DNA of 64,000 bases from Streptosporangium sp. NBC_01756 (GTDB taxonomy: Bacteria > Actinomycetota > Actinomycetes > Streptosporangiales > Streptosporangiaceae), in contig NZ_CP109130.1 of assembly GCF_035917975.1 (NCBI RefSeq), positions 1,674,001 to 1,738,000 on the forward strand. Direction: 5' to 3'. Position 1 is the first letter of the stretch. The number at the start of each line of letters is the position of its first letter. This document shows, in pieces, positions 1 to 8,818 of this stretch. The notes below the pieces were generated by a model that searched no databases, was not told the DNA's origin, and saw only the letters and a program-made list of their open reading frames with translations. The translations under genes and the position numbers were made by a program.

Positions 1-37
1 GCAGGACCGTGGCAGCGGATCCGCCACCGGGTGAGGA

Positions 38-1771
38 CTATTTGACGAAGCCGATGTCCTGGTACTTCAGGTCGTAGAAACCTCGGGCGCCGTAGTTGGC
101 GACGGTGTCCTTGACGGCGACGTTCTGCGGGCGCTGGTAGAGGGTCACCACGTTCACCGCCTGCCAGATCAGCCTGTCCGCGGCGTTGGTGTCGGCGATG
201 GCCCGGGTGCCGTCGAGATCGGCGGTCGCCTTGCTCATGGCCGCGTCGATCTGCTGGGAGCCGATACGGCCGAGGTTGGCGTTCCACCGCGGCTGCCCCT
301 TGGCGTCCCTGGTGGCGTCGGCGTACTGGCCGTAGCTGCTGGAGACGGGGAAGGGCGTGCCCACGTAGGCGAAGGCGGTGATGTCGTAGTTGCCGGGGAT
401 GATGTATCTGGTGAAGTAGTCGTCGCCGGGCACGGCATGGAGGGTGACCTTGACGCCGAGCTGGGACAGCATGCTCTGGGTGATCTCAGCCTCGGACTTG
501 GTGAGCTGCAGACCGGACGGCATGACGAACCGCAGAGTCAGCTCCTTGCCGTCCTTCTTCCGGGTCTGTCCGGAGAGCCGCCAGCCGGCGGCGTCGAGCA
601 GTTGCCCGGCTTTCTGGACGTTGTAGACACCGATCTCGCCGGCGTTGTCCTGGTATCCCTCCTGGGTGTTCATGAAGAAGTGGTTGTTGAGCAGGACGAT
701 GGGCCAGTCCAGGCCCTGCAGGTCGGACTGGGCGATGGCCTGACGGTTGATGCCCATCGCGATGGCCCGGCGGACGTTGACGTCGGAGAGCACCGCGCTC
801 TCGCCGTTCATCGTGATGTGCCGGAAGTCGGGTCCGGCCGCCTGCCGTACGATCGCCCCCGGGGTGCTCTTGGCCCGCGTGTAGTCGGGTGCGGACGGGC
901 CGACGTCGAAGGTGTCGAGTTCGCCGTTGCTGAAGGCGCCGACCAGCGCGTCGCTCTCCAGCGCCCGGTAGATGATCTGGTCCAGCTTGGCCTTCTCCCC
1001 CCACCAGGCGTCGTCCCTGACGATGGTGACGGTCTTGGCCGTCTGGTCGAAGGACGCGAACCTGAACGGGCCCGCGGTCACCGGGATCTTGTTCAGCCAG
1101 CCGTCGTTGAACGTGGCGGGGGTGGCGTTGGTCGCCTTGGGGTACAGCGGCCCGAACAGCGACTGCCAGTCGCCGAAGGGCTTGGCGAAGGTGACGACGA
1201 CCTCGTAGGCGTCCTTGCCCTTCCGCACACTCTCGATGTCCTGGTAACCGGTGGTGCCCGCCACCCGGTAGTCGCCGTTCTTGCCGTTCAACGCCTGCCA
1301 CTGGGCCCGGTAGTCCTCCCAGGTGATCGGTTTGCCGTCGGACCACCTGGCGCTCCGGTTGAGCGTCAGCCTGACGACCTGCTTGGGCCGGTCAGCCGTG
1401 ACCTTCCCTTCCGACAGGTAGTCGGTGTTCGGCGAGATCTCCCCCTTCTCGTCGGACCGGAAGGCCGAGGGCATGAGCGCGTCGATGACCTTCTTGACCA
1501 TCGCCAGGTTTCCGTCGACGTGGTTGAGGTTCCAGTTGGTCGGATACTCGTTGAGTCCCCAGCGGAGCAGCCCTCCGTCCCGGACCCGGTCCCGGGCGAC
1601 CGGGTTGATGTCGTAGGCCTTGACGGCCGAGGCGGAACCGGTCGAGGACTCGTCTCCGTCGCTCGGCCCGCCTCCACCGCTCCCGCCCTGGCCGCCGCAG
1701 CCGGCCAGGGCCAACGCGCCGGCCACGCCCAGAGCGGCGGCGAACACGCCCACGCGCCGGATTGATGTCAC
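38..1771 (-). CDS. ABC transporter substrate-binding lipoprotein, family 5 (peptide type)
   Basis: 577 aa, the extracellular solute-binding component of an oligopeptide-type importer. The N-terminus is a lipoprotein signal peptide: basic MTSIRR, a hydrophobic stretch, then a lipobox LALAGC with the lipidated Cys near residue 25, followed by a Gly/Ser-rich linker. The rest is a long SBP_bac_5-type two-lobe domain. It lies 13 bp downstream of the ATPase gene and is the last gene of a four-gene minus-strand operon (permease, permease, ATPase, binding protein). Family membership suggests peptide uptake; the actual ligand cannot be read from sequence. Length is normal for the family. Confidence 0.9.
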   Translation of the reverse strand: MTSIRRVGVFAAALGVAGALALAGCGGQGGSGGGGPSDGDESSTGSASAVKAYDINPVARDRVRDGGLLRWGLNEYPTNWNLNHVDGNLAMVKKVIDALMPSAFRSDEKGEISPNTDYLSEGKVTADRPKQVVRLTLNRSARWSDGKPITWEDYRAQWQALNGKNGDYRVAGTTGYQDIESVRKGKDAYEVVVTFAKPFGDWQSLFGPLYPKATNATPATFNDGWLNKIPVTAGPFRFASFDQTAKTVTIVRDDAWWGEKAKLDQIIYRALESDALVGAFSNGELDTFDVGPSAPDYTRAKSTPGAIVRQAAGPDFRHITMNGESAVLSDVNVRRAIAMGINRQAIAQSDLQGLDWPIVLLNNHFFMNTQEGYQDNAGEIGVYNVQKAGQLLDAAGWRLSGQTRKKDGKELTLRFVMPSGLQLTKSEAEITQSMLSQLGVKVTLHAVPGDDYFTRYIIPGNYDITAFAYVGTPFPVSSSYGQYADATRDAKGQPRWNANLGRIGSQQIDAAMSKATADLDGTRAIADTNAADRLIWQAVNVVTLYQRPQNVAVKDTVANYGARGFYDLKYQDIGFVK

Positions 1772-1784
1772 AGTTCCTCCTGGG

Positions 1785-3917
1785 TCATACGACTTTTAGC
1801 TTCTCGGCGAAATGACATGCGGAGCCGTGGTCCTCCTCAAGCCGGCGGACCTGGGGCTCCTCGTGCACGCATCTTGCCCGGCCGGCCTCGTCGAGGGTCG
1901 TGAACAGGGGGCAGCGGGTGTGGAAGCGGCAGCCGGAGGGAGGCGCGGCCGGGCTGGGCAGGTCGCCTTCGAGCAGGATGCGCCTCCTGGAACGCTCCTT
2001 CTCGGGGTCGGGCAGCGGGATCGCCGACAGCAGCGCCTGCGTGTAGGGGTGCAGCGGGGTGTCGTACACCTGGCCGACCTGCCCGATCTCAGCGATCTTG
2101 CCGAGATACATGACCGCCACCCGGTCGGCGATGTGCCGGACGACGGCCAGATCGTGCGCCACGAACAGATAGGACAGGCCCAGGCGGTCCTTCAGGCCCT
2201 CCAGCAGGTTGATCACACCTGCCTGGATGGACACGTCGAGCGCCGAGACCGGCTCGTCCAGCACGAGCAGCCGGGGTTCGAGCGCGAGCGCCCGGGCGAT
2301 ACCGATGCGCTGGCGCTGCCCGCCCGAGAAGTCCTGCGGGTAGCGGGCGGCGTGGCCGGGGTCGAGACCGACGAGATGGAGCAGCTCCCGGACTCTTGGG
2401 CCGGGATCCCTGGTCCCGTGTGTGCGCAGCGGCTCGGCGACGATGTCGTAAACGGTCATCCTCGGGTCCAGCGACGCCATCGGATCCTGGAAGACCACCT
2501 GCATGTCCCGCCGGATCGCCATCCGGTCGCGGCGGCCGAGCCTCGCCGTGTCGTGTCCCAGCACCGTTATCGTGCCGCTCTGCGGTCTGGCCAGTTCCAG
2601 GATCTCCATCAGCGTGGTCGTCTTGCCGCAGCCCGACTCACCGACCAGGCCGAGCGTCTCCATTCGGCGGATGTCGAAGCTGATGCCGTCCACCGCGTGG
2701 ACCGTGCCGACCCGATGCCGCAGGACCGTCCCTTTCAGCTGGGGGTAGTGCCTGGTCAGGTCCTTGACCTCCAGCACCACGTCACGACCGTCACGCGGCG
2801 GCCGTACCGGCGGCGGCCCGGTCTCGTGCGCGTCCGGACCGCCGGACCCCGCCCGGTAGATCCGCGCGGGCGTCCAGCCCTCCGCCTCGATCTCGGCCGA
2901 GCGGACGCAGGCGGCCCGGTGGCCGGGGGAGCCCACCGGTTCCAGCGGCGGTTCCGCCTCGACGCAGACCGGGACCGCCATCGGACAGCGCGGCTCGAAC
3001 GGGCAGCCGGGCGGCAGCGCCGCCGGCGACGGAGGGTTTCCCTCGATCGGCACCAGCGGCTGCCCGGCGCCCCGGTCCAGGCGCGGGACCGAGGCGAGCA
3101 GACCCATGGTGTACGGCATGCGCGGGCGGTAGTAGACGTCGTCCACCGACCCGATCTCGACGGGCCGCCCGGCATACATGACCAGGACGCGGTCGACGGA
3201 CCCGGCCACCACCCCGAGGTCATGGGTGATCATGACGATCGCCGCACCGGTCTCGCGCTGTGCCCTCTTCAGCACCTCCAGCACCTGGGCCTGGATGGTC
3301 ACGTCGAGCGCGGTGGTCGGCTCGTCGCAGATGATCACGTCGGGGTCGTTGGCGATCGCCATCGCGATCATCACGCGCTGACGCATGCCGCCGGAGAACT
3401 CGTGCGGGAACGCCTTGGCGCGCTGGGCGGCACTGGGGATGCCGACCAGGTCGAGCAGTTCGACGGCCCGCTCCGCGGCCCGCCTCCTGGTGACCTTCTG
3501 GTGGATCCGCACGGCCTCGGCGATCTGGTCCCCCACCCGGTAGACCGGGGTGAGCGCGGAGAGCGGGTCCTGGAAGATCATTGAGATCGTCTTGCCCCGG
3601 AAGGCGGCAAGGGTCTTCTCGGACGCCCCGAGGATCTCCCTGCCCCGCAACCGCACCGAGCCGGTGGCGTGGGCGTGCGGCGGGAGCAGGCCCATCACGG
3701 CCAGCGACGTGACCGACTTGCCGGACCCCGACTCCCCGACGACACCGAGCACCTCGCCGGGGCGGACGGTGTATCCCACCCCGCGGACGGCGCGCACCGC
3801 GGCGGGACCGGAGCCGAAGGTCACGTTGAGGTCGGTCACCTCGAGGACCGGGTCGGCCAGGGCCGCCGCACCGGACCGGGCCGCCATGCCCGACCGGCGC
3901 TCGTCACACTCTCTCAT
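1785..3917 (-). CDS. Dual ATP-binding protein of oligopeptide ABC importer (OppD-OppF fusion)
   Basis: 710 aa carrying two complete ABC ATPase domains in one chain. The N-terminal half has Walker A GESGSGKS, signature FSGGMRQR and Walker B VIICDEP. The C-terminal half has [17 protein letters not shown] and LLVLDEP. Each half ends in the Cys-containing C-terminal extension typical of OppD/OppF ([14 protein letters not shown] and [10 protein letters not shown]). A single chain therefore replaces the usual OppD/OppF heterodimer, a common actinobacterial arrangement. Its start overlaps the end of the upstream permease gene by 4 bp, which indicates translational coupling. Confidence 0.93.
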   Translation of the reverse strand: MRECDERRSGMAARSGAAALADPVLEVTDLNVTFGSGPAAVRAVRGVGYTVRPGEVLGVVGESGSGKSVTSLAVMGLLPPHAHATGSVRLRGREILGASEKTLAAFRGKTISMIFQDPLSALTPVYRVGDQIAEAVRIHQKVTRRRAAERAVELLDLVGIPSAAQRAKAFPHEFSGGMRQRVMIAMAIANDPDVIICDEPTTALDVTIQAQVLEVLKRAQRETGAAIVMITHDLGVVAGSVDRVLVMYAGRPVEIGSVDDVYYRPRMPYTMGLLASVPRLDRGAGQPLVPIEGNPPSPAALPPGCPFEPRCPMAVPVCVEAEPPLEPVGSPGHRAACVRSAEIEAEGWTPARIYRAGSGGPDAHETGPPPVRPPRDGRDVVLEVKDLTRHYPQLKGTVLRHRVGTVHAVDGISFDIRRMETLGLVGESGCGKTTTLMEILELARPQSGTITVLGHDTARLGRRDRMAIRRDMQVVFQDPMASLDPRMTVYDIVAEPLRTHGTRDPGPRVRELLHLVGLDPGHAARYPQDFSGGQRQRIGIARALALEPRLLVLDEPVSALDVSIQAGVINLLEGLKDRLGLSYLFVAHDLAVVRHIADRVAVMYLGKIAEIGQVGQVYDTPLHPYTQALLSAIPLPDPEKERSRRRILLEGDLPSPAAPPSGCRFHTRCPLFTTLDEAGRARCVHEEPQVRRLEEDHGSACHFAEKLKVV

Positions 3918-4837
3918 CGTCCGTCCCTCTTCGCCCCGGGGTCGAAGGCGTCACGCAGGGAGTCGCCGACCAGGTTGACCGCGAGCACGGTGACGATCAG
4001 CAGTCCGGCGGAGAACCAGAACGTCCACGGGGCGTAGACGGCCGTCTTGGCACCGTCGGCGATGAGGCTGCCCAGCGAGACGTCGGGCGGCTGGATGCCG
4101 AAGCCGAAGTAGGACAGGGAGGTCTCGGTGAGGATCGCGGCGCTGACGTTCAGCGTGGCGTCCACGGCCAGCAGCGAGGACATGTTCGGGATGACGTGCC
4201 GGAAGATGATCGTGGCCGGGGGGACGCCCATGAACCTGGCCGCCTGGATGAACTCCCGCTCCTTCAGGGAGATGGTCATGCTTCGGACGATCTTCGAGGT
4301 GACCATCCAGAGGAAGAGCGCCAGCACGAACACGAACAGCACCCACTGCCCCTCGGCGAAGAGCGGCGACATGATCGCCAGGATCAGGAAGGCCGGGAGC
4401 ACCAGCAACAGGTCGGTGACCCAGGTCAGCGCCCTGTCGGTCCAGCCCGTGAAGTATCCGGCGAAGGCACCGACCACCGCTGCCAGCGTGGTGCCGATCA
4501 CCGCCGCGAGCAGGCCGACGACCAGTGACTTCTGCATGCCGCGCAAGGTGACCGCGTACACGTCGGCGCCGGTCTGCAGGGTGCCCCACCAGTGCTCGGC
4601 GGAGGGGGGCTGCAGGAACGCCATGAAGTCCTTGTCGGTGTAGCCCCACCTGCCGAGGTAGGGGCCGACGAACGCCAGCAGGAACATCAGGGCCAGGAGC
4701 GCGGCCCCGATCCTGCCCTGGGTGGAACGGAGGAAGCGGCCGGCGACCACCCGCAGCCGCGACGGTGCCCTGATTCTTCCGACGGCCGCCGCCTGCTCGG
4801 CGAGCTCCTCGTCTGAGATGGTCAACTTCTCGCTCAC
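3914..4837 (-). CDS. ABC transporter permease (OppC/DppC type)
   Basis: 307 aa inner-membrane permease. A cytoplasmic N-terminus of about 40 residues precedes the first membrane helix ([20 protein letters not shown]); several further helices follow. The BPD_transp_1 EAA-type loop is seen as [26 protein letters not shown]. The extended N-terminal region before the core is typical of the OppC subunit. It overlaps both neighbours by 4 bp, so the operon is tightly coupled. Confidence 0.9.
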   Translation of the reverse strand: MSEKLTISDEELAEQAAAVGRIRAPSRLRVVAGRFLRSTQGRIGAALLALMFLLAFVGPYLGRWGYTDKDFMAFLQPPSAEHWWGTLQTGADVYAVTLRGMQKSLVVGLLAAVIGTTLAAVVGAFAGYFTGWTDRALTWVTDLLLVLPAFLILAIMSPLFAEGQWVLFVFVLALFLWMVTSKIVRSMTISLKEREFIQAARFMGVPPATIIFRHVIPNMSSLLAVDATLNVSAAILTETSLSYFGFGIQPPDVSLGSLIADGAKTAVYAPWTFWFSAGLLIVTVLAVNLVGDSLRDAFDPGAKRDGR

Positions 4838-5817
4838 CCCACCCTTACCCGGGGATCGAGGACGGCATGGAGCACATCGGAGGCCAGAGAGGCCACCAGC
4901 ACGGCGAAGGCCGCGAAACAGCTGATCGCGGCCACGGTGTTGACGTCGTTGGTGGAGATGGAGTTGACGAGCTGCTCCCCCATGCCGTGCCAGCCGAAGA
5001 TCTTCTCCGTGAAGGTCGTACCGACCAGCAGCGACCCGAAGGTGAAGGCGAAGTAGGTGACCGCCGGGATCAGCGCCGTGCGCAACGCGTGCCTGACCAG
5101 CGCGGTACGGCGGCGCAGCCCCTTGGCCATGGCCGTGCGGATGAAGTCGGCGCCGAGCACGTCGAGCATCATGTTGCGCTGGTAGCGGCTGTAGACGGCG
5201 ACCAGTCCCAGCGAGAGCGAGAGCGTCGGCAGGATCAGATGCCGGCCCCGGTCCGTCAACTGGGTGAGAAGGCCCCCCTGCAGCCCGGGGGTCGCCTCAC
5301 CGCTGACCAGGAAGACCTGGCCTCCGACCAGCTCGTTGAACCACACTCCGGTGATGATGAGGATGTTGGCCAGCACGACCGTGGGGACCGCGAGGACGAC
5401 GAAGGAGGCACCGGTCGACAGCCGGTCGAACGCCCCGTACTGCCTGACCGCCGCACCGGCACCGATCAGTACACCGGCGACACTGCCCAGGACCAGTCCG
5501 ATGGTGATCAGGCGCAGGGTGACGCCGGCCCGTCGCGCGAGGTCGTCCCTGACCGAGTCACCGGTCACCGTCCGGCCGAAGTCACCGTGGGCTACACCAC
5601 CCGCCCAGGTCAGGTAGCGCTCGAACAGCGGGGTCCGGTCGTTCAGGTTGAGCTCGGTGAGACGCGCGTCGACGACCGCCTGGGGGATCGGCGGGTTGCG
5701 GCCCTCGTAGTTCGACCGGGGATCGAGTGCGGCCGCCGCCAGCATGTAGGCCAGGCTCGTGGCGACGACGATCAGCACCAGGTAGTTGAGCAGCCTGCGA
5801 AGAAGGAATCCTGCCAT
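4834..5817 (-). CDS. ABC transporter permease (OppB/DppB type)
   Basis: 327 aa permease, first gene of the importer operon. The N-terminal helix (LLNYLVLIVVATSLAYMLAAA) and the EAA-type loop (LGADFIRTAMAKGLRRRTALVRHALRTALIPAV) are typical of OppB. About six membrane helices are expected. The 313 bp upstream of it holds the operon promoter region and a tandem repeat. It pairs with the OppC-like subunit to form the transmembrane pore. Confidence 0.9.
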   Translation of the reverse strand: MAGFLLRRLLNYLVLIVVATSLAYMLAAAALDPRSNYEGRNPPIPQAVVDARLTELNLNDRTPLFERYLTWAGGVAHGDFGRTVTGDSVRDDLARRAGVTLRLITIGLVLGSVAGVLIGAGAAVRQYGAFDRLSTGASFVVLAVPTVVLANILIITGVWFNELVGGQVFLVSGEATPGLQGGLLTQLTDRGRHLILPTLSLSLGLVAVYSRYQRNMMLDVLGADFIRTAMAKGLRRRTALVRHALRTALIPAVTYFAFTFGSLLVGTTFTEKIFGWHGMGEQLVNSISTNDVNTVAAISCFAAFAVLVASLASDVLHAVLDPRVRVG

Positions 5818-5995
5818 CGTCTCCCCTCCGAGATCCCGCCGTCGATGGCCATCCTGCTACAAGTTGCACCCGAACAACTACAGAGAGTCCTCAATCGGGG
5901 GTGCGATCTCGGTCAAGGGCCGTGTCCGCCACCCGCGCCGCGGTAGTCCGCCGGGCGGTGTACGGGTCACCCGCGACGGAGCCGGCCGGGATGCG

Positions 5996-6136
5996 CCCGG
6001 TGGGCAGGGCCGTACGTCATGCGGATCACACCCGGTGGGCAGGGCCGCACACCACGCGGGTCAACGCCCGGTGGGCAGGGCCGTACGTCATGCGGGTCAC
6101 ACCCGGTGCACCGCCCGCACACCGCGCGGGTCAACG
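5996..6136. repeat. Four tandem ~35-bp repeats
   Basis: Copies of a unit beginning CCCGGTGGGCAGGGCCG start at 5996, 6031, 6067 and 6102, and a fifth partial copy begins at 6137, so the period is 35-36 bp. The second half of the unit alternates between a GTACGTCATGCGG-type and a GCACACCACGCGG-type version, so it is really a ~71-bp dimer repeated twice. The array fills much of the gap between the importer operon and the AAA ATPase gene and runs into the ATPase stop codon at 6131. There are no spacers, so it is not a CRISPR. Function unknown. Confidence 0.85.
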
Positions 6137-8476
6137 CCCGGCGAGCTCGTCCACGGCGGCACGCAGGTCGGCGCTGGTGATCGTGGTCAGGTCGGCGGCG
6201 CTGGCGGTGCCGCCCCCCAGGGCGGCCAGGCGCACGTCACGGCGCATCGCGGCCCGCTCGAACAGCGAGCGCGCGAACCGGCCGTTTCCGAGGCCGTCGA
6301 TCAGGCCTTCGTCGCAGACCCAGGTGAAGACCTCGGTCAGATCCCGGTGGGCGGCCTCGTCGAAGCGGTCCCCCGACTGTTCGGCCAGCAGCCCCGCGAT
6401 CTCGGCCAGCTCGCCCGGCTCGTAGGAAGGGAACAGCACGCGCTGGCTGAACCTGCTGGCCAGGCCGGGATTCGTCGCGAGGAACCCGTCCATCTCCCGC
6501 TCGTATCCGGCCAGGATGATCACCAGCCGGTCACGGTCGTCCTCGGCCCGTTTGAGCAGCGTCTGCACGGCCTCGGAGCCGAAGGCGTCGCCCCCGGCGT
6601 AGCCGGTGTTGACCAGGCTGTAGGCCTCGTCGATGAACAGCACCCCGCCGAGCGCCCGGTTCACCAGCTCGTTCGTCTTGATCGCGGTGGCCCCGAGGTG
6701 CTGGCCGACCAGATCGGCCCGCTGAGCCTCCACCACGTCGGACTGGGTGAGCAGCCCCAGCGCCGCGAAGATGCGGCCGAGGATGCGGGCCACCGTGGTC
6801 TTGCCGGTGCCCGGCGGTCCGGCGAAGACGAAGTGCCGCATCTGCGGCGGGGTCGGCAGGCCCCGCTCCTGGCGCATCCTGGCCACCCTGAGCTGCGCGG
6901 TGATCGCGTGAACCTGCCGCTTGACCGGCTCCAGGCCGGCCATCCGGTCGAGGTCGGCGAGCGCCTCCTCCAGTGTGGGTGTGGCCTGGTAGGCGTGGAA
7001 ACGGACGGTGAGCTCGTCGAAGGCCTTGACGACATCCTGCGCGGAGGTGGTCACCAGGTCCTCGGTCGTGGGTGAGCCGCCCGCACCCACCACCCGCACG
7101 TCCCGCGCCTGGGCCGCGGCCTCCACAAGGCTGCGGACGAACCGGGCGTTGCCCAGCTCGTCCACGATCGCGCGCCTGTGCACGTCCTCGAAGCGTGTGA
7201 GCAGCGCGGGCCCGGCGTCCCCGGCCAGCCGGTCACCGCGCCGTCGCTGCAACAGCTCGGTGATCTGGAGCAGCTCCTCCGGTGCGTAGCTGGGGAAGCG
7301 GACCCGGCTGGCGAACCGGCTCGAAAGGCCGGGGTTGGAGGACAGGAAGGCGGACATCTCCTTCTCGTATCCGGCCAGGATGATGATCAGACGGTTGCGG
7401 TCGTCCTCGGCCCGTTTGAGCAGCGTCTGCACGGCCTCGGAGCCGAACCGGTCGGGCTGGCCGTCACCGGAGTTGATCAGACTGTAGGCCTCGTCGATGA
7501 ACAGCACCCCGCCCAGCGCCCGGTCGATCAGCTCGTTCGTCTTGATCGCGGTGGCTCCGAGATACTCCCCGACGAGGTCGGCGCGCTGGGCCTCCACCAC
7601 GTACGGCGTCTCCAGCAGTCCGAACGCGTAAAAAATCTTCGCTACGGTCCTGGCCACGCTGGTCTTGCCGGTGCCCGGAGGGCCGACGAACACGAAGTGG
7701 CGCATCGGCGGATCGTTGGAGTATCCGGCCTCCCTGCGGAGACGGGAGGCCTCGATCGAGGCGGCGATGGAACGCACCTGCTCCTTCACCGGAGCCAGTC
7801 CGATCATGCTGTCGAGTTCGCCGAGGGCCTCCTCCACCGAGATCGGGGGCGGCGCGGTCCGGTCGCCGGTCACGGCGACGGGCTGGCCGCCCTCGCGGGC
7901 CCGCAGCCGGGCCGGTTGTTCCTCCCCACCCAGCGCGGCTCTGACCTGACGGGCCTGAACGAAACGGTAGACCAGCACCGCGGCGGCCACTCCGTACGCG
8001 GCCCACAGGACGCCGCCGGGCCACAGTGCGGCGCACACGGGGGCCACCAGGGCGGCCGGAACCAGCGCCATGAGCGTGGTCAGCCACGGGGGGACCCAGC
8101 GGATGAGGTGGGCGACACCGGCCACGGGCAGGGCAAGGAGCATCAGCCCCGCCGGGGGGGTCGGCTGCGTGCCGTACAGGCTATGGAAGAGCAGCAGGAA
8201 CAGCGGCCAGGCGGCCACCACCACCAGGGTCGCGGCGGCGCGGGGGAAGCGGAGGGTCAGGGACATGAAGGCGAGCAGCGTGAGCGTGCCGAGGAACGCG
8301 TTCAGCGGCGACCAGCCCATGCCCAGTGCCAGGCCGACCGCGCCGATCAGCGGCACCACGTAGATCAGCCTGCGCAGGAAGGGCGACAGCTGGAAATAAC
8401 GCAGCCTGACGTGTTCGAACGCATCCCGTGCCGCCGCGCGCCCCGCCGGCCGGGCCCTGTCGGGCTCCCGCATCAC
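6131..8476 (-). CDS. Membrane-anchored protein with two CbxX/CfqX-type AAA+ ATPase domains
   Basis: 781 aa. Residues about 33-170 contain four to six hydrophobic segments. Two AAA+ modules of the CbxX/EccA type follow. Module 1 has Walker A GPPGTGKT (~265-272) and Walker B VLFIDEAY (~324-331); module 2 has Walker A at ~553-560 with the same VLFIDEAYSL. Both contain the EAQRADLVGxxLGATAIKTNE block and the FGSEAVQTLLKRAEDDR block, so the second arose by internal duplication. Related modules occur in Rubisco activase CbbX and in the type VII secretion ATPase EccA; no ESX genes are visible nearby. Likely role: an ATP-driven remodelling factor at the membrane, partner unknown. The start has two adjacent ATGs (8476, 8473). 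Confidence 0.85.
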   Translation of the reverse strand: MMREPDRARPAGRAAARDAFEHVRLRYFQLSPFLRRLIYVVPLIGAVGLALGMGWSPLNAFLGTLTLLAFMSLTLRFPRAAATLVVVAAWPLFLLLFHSLYGTQPTPPAGLMLLALPVAGVAHLIRWVPPWLTTLMALVPAALVAPVCAALWPGGVLWAAYGVAAAVLVYRFVQARQVRAALGGEEQPARLRAREGGQPVAVTGDRTAPPPISVEEALGELDSMIGLAPVKEQVRSIAASIEASRLRREAGYSNDPPMRHFVFVGPPGTGKTSVARTVAKIFYAFGLLETPYVVEAQRADLVGEYLGATAIKTNELIDRALGGVLFIDEAYSLINSGDGQPDRFGSEAVQTLLKRAEDDRNRLIIILAGYEKEMSAFLSSNPGLSSRFASRVRFPSYAPEELLQITELLQRRRGDRLAGDAGPALLTRFEDVHRRAIVDELGNARFVRSLVEAAAQARDVRVVGAGGSPTTEDLVTTSAQDVVKAFDELTVRFHAYQATPTLEEALADLDRMAGLEPVKRQVHAITAQLRVARMRQERGLPTPPQMRHFVFAGPPGTGKTTVARILGRIFAALGLLTQSDVVEAQRADLVGQHLGATAIKTNELVNRALGGVLFIDEAYSLVNTGYAGGDAFGSEAVQTLLKRAEDDRDRLVIILAGYEREMDGFLATNPGLASRFSQRVLFPSYEPGELAEIAGLLAEQSGDRFDEAAHRDLTEVFTWVCDEGLIDGLGNGRFARSLFERAAMRRDVRLAALGGGTASAADLTTITSADLRAAVDELAGR

Positions 8477-8818
8477 GCCTCCCCGGTCCGACCCCGGTTA
8501 TACCGCACCGGGAAGACGTTTGCGCGTGCCTGGGCAACGCGCCACGCCGTCGGACGACACGATCAGATAAACGGATGAGACCGGATGAAACCTACGATCC
8601 TGACAGCGCCTTCCGGTGACCTGTCCTTCCATGGGAGGAAGCCTGCTCCCGCCGAGCCGCTCGACCCGGTGATCCGGCGGGCCGGAGCGGGCTCGCCCGT
8701 CACGGTCCGCCGCCACGGCACCGGTGGTCGGGCATGGGAATGTCACCCGCGGGAAAGGGGTCGCCCGGGTCTCTCGGCCGAGGTCCGGCGCCCCTGAACG
8801 CGAGCCGGGAGACCCACC
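8477..8818. other. Intergenic region, no gene seen
   Basis: 342 bp between the AAA ATPase start and the stop of the TPR gene, both on the minus strand. It presumably contains the promoter of the ATPase gene. Short open frames on both strands lack a ribosome site and recognisable content. I see no terminator or repeat. Confidence 0.5.

Noticed and set aside
5996-6136. Possible CRISPR array
   Set aside because: Repeats are contiguous with no unique spacers, and there are no cas genes in the window.
8498-8797. Small open frames on both strands between the AAA and TPR genes
   Set aside because: No ribosome site, no recognisable protein pattern, and overlapping frames on both strands.
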